Positions 1 to 5,738 of a stretch of 9,476 nucleotides of DNA are shown here, in pieces; position 1 is the stretch's first letter, and each line of letters opens with the position of its first letter. The stretch spans positions 1 through 9,476 of the forward strand of contig JAHJRB010000077.1 in assembly GCA_018831025.1 (NCBI GenBank), in the 5' to 3' direction. The notes beneath the pieces were generated by a model. The model saw nothing but the letters and a program-made list of their open reading frames with translations, was not told the DNA's origin and ran no database searches. Position numbers and translations under genes: made by a program. This stretch comes from Nanobdellota archaeon (GTDB lineage Archaea; Nanobdellota; Nanobdellia; SCGC-AAA011-G17; ARS1403).

Positions 1-5
1 GGCAT
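1..5 (-). CDS. pheT: Probable first codon of phenylalanyl-tRNA synthetase beta subunit (partial, runs off left edge)
   Basis: One base after the pheS stop codon the minus strand reads ATG followed by CC, so a new frame beginning Met-Pro opens at the window edge. Archaeal PheT proteins commonly begin with Met-Pro and pheT commonly follows pheS, so this is the expected partner subunit. Only five bases are visible, so the identity rests on context and not on sequence. Confidence 0.5.
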
Positions 6-6
6 T

Positions 7-1689
7 TTATTTTAACCATGATTTCATCTCCCTTAGTTGTTTAATATCATTCTTGTAAAAATCTCTTAAATCTGTAATCTCATAATAATCCATAATTAAT
101 CTACCTAAACCTAAACCCCAAGCTAATACAGGAGTTTGTTCTCCTAATAAAGGGGCAGTTACTTCTGGTCTAAAAATTCCTGCGCCTCCAATCTCCATCC
201 ACTGTTTTTTTATTGGATTATATACATCACACTCCACGTTTGGTTCAGTATATGGAAAAAATGCGGGACGGAATCTAACTTTCTCGAATCCCATTTTTTT
301 AAAGAATTCTTTTAAGTAACCTAGTAAATGTTTGAAATTCATATTAGGATCTACTACTATTCCTTCTGTTTGATAGAATTCAAATCCATGAGACCAATCT
401 ACAGTTTCATTTCTAAAGTTTTTTCCTATTGCGAAATATTTTTTTGGTAAGTCTTCTTTTTTTAATTTAGATAGAGTTTTTGCAGATAAAACTGTTGTAT
501 GGGTTCTCATCACTAATTTTTTTGCTAATTCTTTATTCCAAGTATAACCCCAACCTTTACTTCCACTTCCCCCTTTTTCATGCATATCTTTTATTTTCTT
601 TACTAAGTCTTTATTAGGTAATTTTCCATATTGTTTTAAGAAAATACTATCTTGAAGATCTCTTGCTGGATGATCTTGTGGAGTGAATAACGCATCAAAG
701 TTCCAGAAGCTAGTGTTTATTACTTTACCTTCCATTTCTTCAAATCCTAAGTCTAACCAGATTCTTCTTGCATAGTCAATTGCCTGGTTTACAAAATGGC
801 GTTTGCCTGGATAAATTTTTGGAACATTAATTTTAATATCGTAGCGCCTAAAAGATTTGTTTTTATAACTTTGAGTTCTAAGCATTTCAGGAGTTAAAGT
901 TTCTAGTAAATTTATTTTTAAATTTCTTTCTAAGATTTCTTTTCCTAAATTAAGTAAAGTAATTTCACGCTCTTTAACTATGGTTTCTTTGATTAACTCT
1001 TTTCTTTTTTTAAACTCATTATGGATAAATCTTTGTTCATCAGATAAGGTTGATAATTCTAAGGGAAGAGATTTTAAAAATTCTTCAGATAATTCTAAAA
1101 TAGAATCGCTATCTTTTAATTTTTTTATTTTTTCTCCTATTAAAATTAAATTACGTTTTTTAAGCATACCTAAGCAAACATTAATCTCATCTTTTTCTAA
1201 ATGGGCTTTTTGAGAGAGTTCTTGTAATGTCAATGGTTTTTCCAAAGCTTCTAGAAAACGTTTTTCAGGTAGACCAATTTTTATGTATTTTTCACCATTT
1301 TTTTCTAATTCTATTAGTTGTTTTGTCGTCTTTTCTAGTTTAATTATCTCTTTGTTGCTTAACCACTGTAAAGCTCTCATTACCTCTACATTTTTTAGAG
1401 TAGTTTTTTTTAATAATTCAGTATAAAGACTATTTTCTTTTAATAAAGGAAGAATTTTTCTTTCTAAGGGTGTTAAAGTATGGATGAGTTTGGTTGTTTC
1501 ATCTGAAAGTTTTGAGGATTTTATGCCTTTTATTTCTTCTAAGAATTCTTGTTTTAAGGTTTCTATATTTTTTGGCAGTTCTTTGCCTAGGTATTTAGAT
1601 CTCTTTAGGAATTTATCTCCCTGCCTTACTGTATGGAACATATACCAGTATTCTTGGCCTTTTATTTTTAATTTTTTAATATAGGGCAT
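7..1689 (-). CDS. pheS: Phenylalanyl-tRNA synthetase alpha subunit, archaeal type, with extra N-terminal module
   Basis: This 560-residue protein is the catalytic alpha subunit that charges tRNA-Phe in the cytosol as part of an alpha2-beta2 enzyme. Class II motifs are visible: motif 1 around residues 294-322, motif 2 around 417-443 (IGKNFRNE, then FEFYQTEG), the FRPAFFPYTEP strand at 473-483, and motif 3 GLGLGRLIMDYYEI at 525-538. Residues about 71-240 look like the winged-helix and coiled N-terminal region seen in archaeal and eukaryotic PheS, starting at LTPLERKIL. Residues 1-55 are additional: a basic, aromatic-rich segment (EYWYMFHTVRQGDKF, then SKYLGKEL). From memory archaeal PheS is nearer 500 residues. 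The start at 1689 is supported by a TATA-like box 26-27 nt upstream, which fits a leaderless transcript. The next gene starts one base after the stop, suggesting a pheST operon. Family assignment is near certain; the role of the extension is unknown. Confidence 0.97.
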   Translation of the reverse strand: MPYIKKLKIKGQEYWYMFHTVRQGDKFLKRSKYLGKELPKNIETLKQEFLEEIKGIKSSKLSDETTKLIHTLTPLERKILPLLKENSLYTELLKKTTLKNVEVMRALQWLSNKEIIKLEKTTKQLIELEKNGEKYIKIGLPEKRFLEALEKPLTLQELSQKAHLEKDEINVCLGMLKKRNLILIGEKIKKLKDSDSILELSEEFLKSLPLELSTLSDEQRFIHNEFKKRKELIKETIVKEREITLLNLGKEILERNLKINLLETLTPEMLRTQSYKNKSFRRYDIKINVPKIYPGKRHFVNQAIDYARRIWLDLGFEEMEGKVINTSFWNFDALFTPQDHPARDLQDSIFLKQYGKLPNKDLVKKIKDMHEKGGSGSKGWGYTWNKELAKKLVMRTHTTVLSAKTLSKLKKEDLPKKYFAIGKNFRNETVDWSHGFEFYQTEGIVVDPNMNFKHLLGYLKEFFKKMGFEKVRFRPAFFPYTEPNVECDVYNPIKKQWMEIGGAGIFRPEVTAPLLGEQTPVLAWGLGLGRLIMDYYEITDLRDFYKNDIKQLREMKSWLK

Positions 1690-1695
1690 AGAAAG

Positions 1696-1772
1696 TTAAT
1701 TACCACAATAAATATATAAAGATTTCTATTTAATTACCACAAACATATTAAAATAATAGTTAATTACCACAA
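1696..1772. repeat. Three exact 13-bp direct repeats in the pheS promoter
   Basis: The sequence TTAATTACCACAA (plus strand; TTGTGGTAATTAA on the minus strand) occurs without mismatch at 1696-1708, 1730-1742 and 1760-1772. Start-to-start spacing is 34 and 30 bp, close to three helical turns. The first copy lies between the pheS TATA box and the start codon, the second just upstream of the TATA box, and the third ends one base before the stop codon of the neighbouring gene. This arrangement looks like a multi-site operator for a transcription factor. The regulator is not identifiable from the window. Confidence 0.75.
1711..1720 (-). promoter_or_regulatory. TATA box of pheS
   Basis: Read on the minus strand this is TTTATATATT, centred about 26-27 nt before the pheS ATG. 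That spacing places transcription start at or next to the start codon, as in archaeal leaderless genes. No convincing Shine-Dalgarno sequence sits in the usual window before the ATG. Confidence 0.6.
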
Positions 1773-1773
1773 A

Positions 1774-2166
1774 TTAAGGGTATTTTCTAGGTTTTATAGT
1801 GCCTTTAAGGGGGTCTAGTTCTAGATACCAGCCTTCTCCCTTTGTTTTACAGGCTGAAACTTGCATTTTAGAATACCTTAGTAATGAAACTCTTCCTTGC
1901 CTTGGAACAAAGACTTCTCCTTCTAATTGCTCTTTTTTAGTATCTCTATAATAACCAAATACCTCTAAAGGGCCATCTACTAATTCTCCCAGGTGGTTTG
2001 GATGTTGACCTTGTTGATGTTCAGAACCTATCATTAAAAAAAACTTTGTTGGATCTTGAAGTCTTTTTCCCATAGCTCTAACTGGTCTAACAGTCACTGT
2101 ATGACCTCCTGTAAAATGACCATTATAACTAGTTGTTCCGCCGTTTGCTTTATTCATTGGTGACAT
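1774..2166 (-). CDS. Unrecognised 130-residue protein
   Basis: I do not recognise this family. The protein is soluble, with no signal peptide or membrane segment. It begins with a Gly/Asn/Thr/His-rich stretch (residues 8-24) and ends with a Lys/Arg/Pro tail. It has only two isoleucines and is rich in Gly, His and Gln, unlike the Ile- and Lys-rich proteins around it. A middle segment (about residues 50-85) holds Gly-His-Gln-rich sequence followed by VDGPLEVFGYYRD. It follows the DUF192 gene by 24 bp on the same strand, and a TATA-like TTTATTAAAG lies about 26 nt upstream inside the end of that gene, so it could be co-transcribed or have its own leaderless promoter. The composition may reflect a conserved fold or recent transfer. 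A beta-rich fold is a guess. Confidence 0.75.
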   Translation of the reverse strand: MSPMNKANGGTTSYNGHFTGGHTVTVRPVRAMGKRLQDPTKFFLMIGSEHQQGQHPNHLGELVDGPLEVFGYYRDTKKEQLEGEVFVPRQGRVSLLRYSKMQVSACKTKGEGWYLELDPLKGTIKPRKYP

Positions 2167-2190
2167 ATTAGATTTTTAAGAAAAATACCT

Positions 2191-2511
2191 TTAATAAACC
2201 TTACTAATGAAGTAGACTTTGTTTACATTTTCTATTTTTTCTGAAACTTCTAATAAATATTTAATTTTTTTTTTAGGTAAGTAAATCTGAAATGGGTAGA
2301 GTATTTTTGTTTCTAAAATATTATAATTTTCATCTAAAAATATTGTTGTAATTGGAAAGAAAACAAAGAACATATGTATTAAAGGACGGGTTTTAACTGG
2401 GAATATGAAAAATAAATTCTTCTTTTTCGAGAACATTAACCCTCTTAACTTGGAAAAAAAGGATAAACATTGAGTAAATTCGTATTCTTTATTGTTTATT
2501 TTAAGTTTCAT
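2191..2511 (-). CDS. DUF192 family protein
   Basis: This 106-residue protein matches the DUF192 pattern: a short N-terminal beta segment, then FSKLRGLMFSKK (residues 17-28, the family's R-GLM signature), then a central block running from residue 50 (IHMFFVFFPITTIFLDENYN) that corresponds to the family's I-H-M-x2-M-x-FPID-x2-FLD motif. The usual aspartate after FPI is replaced here (FPITTIFLD). The C-terminal part is short and ends at residue 106. DUF192 proteins are small beta-barrel proteins of unknown biochemical role found in bacteria and archaea, often secreted; no signal peptide is visible in this copy. It starts 13 bp after the coiled-coil gene, so they are probably one transcript. No clear ribosome-binding site is seen. 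Confidence 0.85.
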   Translation of the reverse strand: MKLKINNKEYEFTQCLSFFSKLRGLMFSKKKNLFFIFPVKTRPLIHMFFVFFPITTIFLDENYNILETKILYPFQIYLPKKKIKYLLEVSEKIENVNKVYFISKVY

Positions 2512-2524
2512 CTAAGAATGGTAG

Positions 2525-3760
2525 TTATCTTCTTTTTTTAAGTTTAGCTGCTTTTTGTTTTAATTTTCTTTCCTGCAATTTAAGTCTTTTATCATGTTTT
2601 TTTAGTCTTTCTGCTTCTCTTTTTACATTATTTTTATCTCTTTCAAGTTCTTTTAATTTTTTATTTAAGTTAATTTCCTGCTGTTTCAACTTAGATTCAT
2701 TATTTTTAAGGGCATTAATAGATTTTTCTAATTCAGAGGTTAATTTATTTTCCTGAACTTTTAATTCTTGTTTAGCTTTCTCCTCTTGAGATTTTAAAGC
2801 TTCTTTCTCTTTCTGAAGCTGTTCTTTTAATTGCTGTTGCTGTTGCTTTAAATTTTCTTTTTCTTTTTTTAAATCTTCTAAGGATTTTTCTTGCTGTGCT
2901 TTTAATTCTGTTTGTAATTGTTGCTTAACCTCTTTTAATTTATTATTTTCTTCCTGAATAGATTTTTTAGCTTCTATTTTTTCTTCTTTAATACTATGTT
3001 GGATAGCTTTTAGTTCAGTTTCTTGCTTAAGTTTTAGGTTTTTTAGCTCTTCTTTTTCAGCTTTAGTTTCTTCTTTTATTTTAGCTTCTAAAGATGCTAA
3101 TTCTAATTTTTTCTGCTGTTTTTCTTCCTGAATTTGGGTTCTTTGTTGTTTTAAAGTAGAAGTTAGTTCATTAAATTTAGCTTCGCGTTCTTTGAAATCT
3201 TCTCTTTCACGATGGATTTTTTCCAATTCAAACTGCAAATTATCTTCTTTTTTTCCCCATTCTTTCTCTTTAACAACTAACTTGTCTTCGCGTTCTGTTA
3301 AATCTGCATTTTTTTGGATTAGGTTTTGGTTGTCATTTTCTAATTTTAAGTTTGCTTCTCTTAAAGTGGCTTTTTCATTTTCTAAATTATTTTTTTGAGT
3401 TTCTAATTCTTGTTTTTGCTTTTCTAAGAATTCTTTTTTTACTTTTATTTCTTTTAACTGGGGTTGAATTTCTTCTAAGTTTATTTTTTTTCTATAATTG
3501 ATTATGTTAATGTTAGTTGCTATTTTATTCTCGAAATAAGAACATTGGTATAATAAAACTAAAGTAACTATGGCTAAAACATAAGAAAATAGGGAAGTAA
3601 AGAACCGTAATACGAAGGAGATTACTAGAATTATAACTATTATGTATAATATTGATCCTTTATTTTTAAGATAATTTATTTTATCCTGTGAAATAGCCTT
3701 AGATAAAAATATTAGAGATAGTATGAATAATGCTAATGTTACGTAATCAAATGTTATTAT
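2525..3760 (-). CDS. Membrane-anchored long coiled-coil protein with apparent AUA start codon
   Basis: The open frame runs from a stop at 3776-3778 to the stop at 2525 and has no in-frame ATG, GTG or TTG until codon 175 (TTG at 3236-3238), in the middle of the coiled coil. The segment before that is clearly protein: three hydrophobic helices at about residues 6-22, 38-52 and 58-73, then an uninterrupted Lys/Glu/Gln-rich coiled coil from about residue 93 to the end (411 residues in all). A Shine-Dalgarno-like AGGTG (3768-3772) sits 7 nt before an AUA codon at 3758-3760, which I take as the start; a second AUA follows directly. The protein would carry a rod of roughly 320 residues attached to the membrane, with unknown partners. 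It resembles no catalytic family. Alternatives are a frameshift or sequence error that hides the true start, or a shorter soluble product from the TTG at 3236-3238. Confidence 0.8.
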   Translation of the reverse strand: MITFDYVTLALFILSLIFLSKAISQDKINYLKNKGSILYIIVIILVISFVLRFFTSLFSYVLAIVTLVLLYQCSYFENKIATNINIINYRKKINLEEIQPQLKEIKVKKEFLEKQKQELETQKNNLENEKATLREANLKLENDNQNLIQKNADLTEREDKLVVKEKEWGKKEDNLQFELEKIHREREDFKEREAKFNELTSTLKQQRTQIQEEKQQKKLELASLEAKIKEETKAEKEELKNLKLKQETELKAIQHSIKEEKIEAKKSIQEENNKLKEVKQQLQTELKAQQEKSLEDLKKEKENLKQQQQQLKEQLQKEKEALKSQEEKAKQELKVQENKLTSELEKSINALKNNESKLKQQEINLNKKLKELERDKNNVKREAERLKKHDKRLKLQERKLKQKAAKLKKRR

Positions 3761-3767
3761 TTTAACC

Positions 3768-3772
3768 CACCT
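3768..3772 (-). promoter_or_regulatory. Ribosome-binding site that decides the AUA start
   Basis: On the minus strand AGGTG, followed by GG, matches the anti-Shine-Dalgarno end of archaeal 16S rRNA and lies 7 nt before the AUA codon at 3758-3760. No ATG, GTG or TTG lies within a usable distance in the open frame. A similar AGGTGAT is used by the divergent gene at 3877, which supports the motif being functional in this genome. Confidence 0.55.
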
Positions 3773-3832
3773 GTACTAAATAGCTTAATATATTATTTTT
3801 AAAGATATATGAGGTGGAAAAAAGAGAAAAGA

Positions 3833-3871
3833 TTATATATAATATAATTTAATTTAAGATGCTGAGGTGAT
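3833..3871 (+). promoter_or_regulatory. TATA box and Shine-Dalgarno of the small membrane protein
   Basis: An AT-only stretch, TTATATATAATATAAT, at 3833-3848 is a strong TATA candidate, and GAGGTGAT at 3864-3871 is a near-perfect ribosome-binding site 5 nt before the ATG at 3877. Unlike most promoters here this gene therefore appears to have a short leader. The 116-bp gap between this gene and the divergent coiled-coil gene also holds AT-rich TATA-like elements around 3786-3807 for the opposite direction. Confidence 0.6.
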
Positions 3872-3876
3872 ATTGA

Positions 3877-4071
3877 ATGCATTGTTGCAATAAATATGTT
3901 GGTGGGGTAATCCTTGCTCTGGGTGTTTTATTTCTATTGAGAGACTTAAATGTTTGGAACTTTTGGAATATAAGCTGGTGGACTGTGGCATTTTTAGTTG
4001 CTGGTGGTGCTCATTTATGGAGTAGTTGTTGTACAGCACCCTTGAATAAAACAAACGGAAAAAAGAAGTAA
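3877..4071 (+). CDS. Small two-helix membrane protein, LiaI/LiaF-like (DUF5668-like) transmembrane domain
   Basis: The 64-residue protein has the pattern of the LiaI/LiaF-like transmembrane region: GGVILALGVLFLLRDL (residues 9-24), a short aromatic linker NVWNFWNIS, then WWTVAFLVAGGAHLWSS (34-50). In that family the Gly-x-Leu-x-Leu helix, the asparagine-containing turn and the WW pair at the second helix are typical. Both ends should face the same side of the membrane. Cysteine pairs flank the helices (Cys3-Cys4 and Cys51-Cys52), which is unusual, and the C-terminus is Lys-rich, suggesting a cytoplasmic tail. In bacteria related domains sense or respond to envelope stress; a role here is unknown. 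It has its own TATA box and ribosome-binding site. Confidence 0.85.
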   Translation: MHCCNKYVGGVILALGVLFLLRDLNVWNFWNISWWTVAFLVAGGAHLWSSCCTAPLNKTNGKKK

Positions 4072-4100
4072 GTTTTTAAACTAGCTTCTTCTTTTTATTT
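4063..4100 (+). terminator. Hairpin and T-rich tail after the small membrane protein; overlaps promoter of the next gene
   Basis: AAGAAG at 4063-4068 pairs with CTTCTT at 4085-4090, and AGTTT with AAACT inside it (4071-4082), followed by T-rich sequence to 4104. This looks like a terminator for the gene ending at 4071. The same TTTTTAAACT (about 4073-4082) lies about 28 nt before the ATG at 4105 and could serve as the TATA box of the next gene, so the site may have both roles. Confidence 0.4.
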
Positions 4101-4104
4101 TTAA

Positions 4105-4386
4105 ATGGCGGTAAAATTTAAACAAAAGTGCTGGAGATGTAGAAAAAATTATGTTGTAGTTAATTATAGACAGAAGTTTGCTGCATGTTATGATTGTCAA
4201 AAAAATGAAATGGAAGGAGAGATTAAAAATAAACAATATCAAAAAATGTTTGATATTCCTGAAGAGTTCTATAAAGAAAACAGTTTTTTAAGAGATATTA
4301 AAATAAGGTATTTAAAGTTTGGTAAATTGAGTGAAAAACAAGTTAGTGCTTTTAAAAAGACTGTAAAAGAAATGAAAGAAAAGTAA
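4105..4386 (+). CDS. Zinc-ribbon protein of unknown function (93 residues)
   Basis: Two CxxC pairs, Cys9-Cys12 (CWRC) and Cys28-Cys31 (CYDC), separated by 15 residues containing a YVVVNYRQKF beta-hairpin-like stretch, form a typical zinc-ribbon. The rest (residues 36-93) is charged and probably helical, ending in Lys/Glu-rich sequence. The first residues MAVKFKQKC place the zinc knuckle at the very N-terminus. Such small zinc ribbons in archaea often bind nucleic acid or proteins, but nothing here fixes the role. The likely TATA element is about 28 nt upstream and no ribosome-binding site precedes the ATG, fitting a leaderless transcript. It is convergent with another zinc-ribbon gene, with two bases between the stop codons. 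Confidence 0.8.
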   Translation: MAVKFKQKCWRCRKNYVVVNYRQKFAACYDCQKNEMEGEIKNKQYQKMFDIPEEFYKENSFLRDIKIRYLKFGKLSEKQVSAFKKTVKEMKEK

Positions 4387-4388
4387 AC

Positions 4389-4553
4389 TTATTCTCGTTT
4401 AGTACATTCTTTACATAAAGAAGAATCTTCTGCTGACATTTCTTCTTCATCAAAAATATGGTGGCAAGCACGACAAACGTGCTTTACCTTATTGTTTAAT
4501 AATTTATTATATAAATCTTTGATCCATTCAGTTACTTTTTCTTTTAAGTCCAT
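4389..4553 (-). CDS. Small zinc-ribbon protein (54 residues)
   Basis: A short frame encodes a 54-residue protein with an amphipathic N-terminal helix (about residues 3-22, EKVTEWIKDLYNKLL) followed by a zinc ribbon with Cys27-Cys30 (CRAC) and Cys47-Cys50 (CKEC). The two CxxC pairs, the regular spacing and the AAGGAA ribosome-binding site about 9-10 nt upstream (inside the end of the previous gene) make it a convincing gene despite its size. It begins 5 bp after the stop of the DUF5667 gene and so is probably in the same operon. Function is unknown; size and layout resemble small archaeal adaptor-like zinc proteins. Confidence 0.82.
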   Translation of the reverse strand: MDLKEKVTEWIKDLYNKLLNNKVKHVCRACHHIFDEEEMSAEDSSLCKECTKRE

Positions 4554-4558
4554 TGTAT

Positions 4559-5644
4559 CTAATTCCTTCCTTGTTGTGTTGCTGTTTCTACGTTTTTATT
4601 ATTTTCTGCATTAGTAACTGTTTTCTCTTGGTTTTCTTCTTCTAATTTTTCTTTCTTTACTGTTATTTGCTGCTGTCTTTCTCTCAAAGTTTCTTCTTTT
4701 TCTTTTAAAGTTTCTATCGCGCTTTTAACTTGCTTTTTCTCTCTTTCTAATGCTTCTGTTCTTACTTGTATTTTTTCTCTGGTTAAGGCTATTTCTTTTG
4801 TGTTTCTTATTCTTTCCTTAGCTTCTTCAGCAACTGAACGTACTAGAACTGCTAATTTATTTGCCTCTAAAGTTAGGGCTTTAGCTTCTTCATAATTTCC
4901 TGCTTCTAAGGCTGCTTTAGCTTCTTCTACTTTAGTTTTAGCTAATTTTAAATTAGAATTTTCTTCTGCTGTATTATCTGTTCTTTTTCCTAATATTTGG
5001 TTAGAAACCTCTATTTTTTTTTCTAACATATCAATTCTGTTTTGTATTTCTGGTTTAATGCTCGCAGATTTTAATGCTTGAAATTGTTCTTGGAAATTTT
5101 CTCTCGCTTGTATTAATTCCTCTTTTCTTTCTTGTAATCGTTCTTTTGTTTCTTGAGAAACTTGTTTCATATTTTGAATTAGGTTTTTAACTTGAGCTTT
5201 ATCTTTTTCTTCAAAAGTTGGTAATAAAGAAGCAGCATCTAAATCCTCTACCAATAACTCTTGAGTTTCTATTTCTGTTTCTAATTCTGCTATAACTTCT
5301 GCTCCTACAGTATTTTTTAATTTTTGAATTCTATTTCTTGCCTGCTCTAAGCGTTTTTGATAAGCTTCTTGGGCTTTTAAAGCAGATTCTACTCTGTTTC
5401 TTTGAATCATAACGTTGACTTCTTTTAAACGTTCATTAGCAACCTTAAGCTCTAATCTAGCTCTTTTTTCTTCATTAAAAGTAAATGCTAGTTTTAATCC
5501 ATCTACGGCTTTATCTAAGAAATATAATGGAGAATCTGGTTGTAACCCAGAACTATCTGTTACGTCTTCCACCTCTTCTTCAGCTAAGACAGCAATGTTG
5601 AAGAGTAATAAAATTGTGAAAATTGCAAAGATTTTTGATTTCAT
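4559..5644 (-). CDS. Secreted DUF5667-domain coiled-coil protein
   Basis: The 361-residue protein starts with a clear signal peptide (KSK, then the hydrophobic core FAIFTILLLFNIAVLA, cleavage likely near residue 21 before EEE). Residues 34-76 carry the DUF5667 signature: LQPDSPLYFLDKAVDGLKLAF, then TFNEEKRARL and ERLKEV. The rest is almost wholly helical, Glu/Lys/Gln-rich coiled coil to about residue 340, ending in a polar tail with no membrane anchor. DUF5667 proteins are exported proteins of unknown function in archaea and some bacteria. A TATA-like ATATTTAAAA lies about 31 nt before the ATG, which fits a transcript with a very short leader. A zinc-ribbon gene follows 5 bp after the stop. 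A structural or envelope-scaffold role is inference only. Confidence 0.88.
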   Translation of the reverse strand: MKSKIFAIFTILLLFNIAVLAEEEVEDVTDSSGLQPDSPLYFLDKAVDGLKLAFTFNEEKRARLELKVANERLKEVNVMIQRNRVESALKAQEAYQKRLEQARNRIQKLKNTVGAEVIAELETEIETQELLVEDLDAASLLPTFEEKDKAQVKNLIQNMKQVSQETKERLQERKEELIQARENFQEQFQALKSASIKPEIQNRIDMLEKKIEVSNQILGKRTDNTAEENSNLKLAKTKVEEAKAALEAGNYEEAKALTLEANKLAVLVRSVAEEAKERIRNTKEIALTREKIQVRTEALEREKKQVKSAIETLKEKEETLRERQQQITVKKEKLEEENQEKTVTNAENNKNVETATQQGRN

Positions 5645-5670
5645 CTTAGAGAAAGCTTATTTTTTAGTAT

Positions 5671-5680
5671 TTTTAAATAT
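5671..5680 (-). promoter_or_regulatory. TATA-like box of the DUF5667 gene
   Basis: Minus-strand ATATTTAAAA is centred about 31 nt before the ATG at 5644. This predicts a leader of only a few bases, and no ribosome-binding site is seen. Confidence 0.45.
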
Positions 5681-5738
5681 TTGTAATAAGGATTGGGTAG
5701 TTAAAGAACTTTTTTGAAAAGAAATTTCACCAAGAAAT

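Noticed and set aside
980..1213. Plus-strand open frames inside pheS, here and at 1484-1684
   Set aside because: They lie antisense to strongly conserved synthetase coding sequence and have Ser/Phe/Leu-rich composition typical of the reverse of Lys/Glu codons.
1696..1772. Start of a CRISPR array
   Set aside because: Repeats are only 13 bp, spacers are about 17-21 bp and AT-rich, and no cas gene is nearby. The placement around a TATA box fits an operator better.
3192..3398. Plus-strand open frame of 68 codons
   Set aside because: It is the reverse of the Lys/Glu-rich coiled coil and has no promoter or ribosome-binding site.
3854..4054. Minus-strand open frame of 66 codons
   Set aside because: It is antisense to the small membrane protein, which has a good TATA box, ribosome-binding site and recognisable domain.
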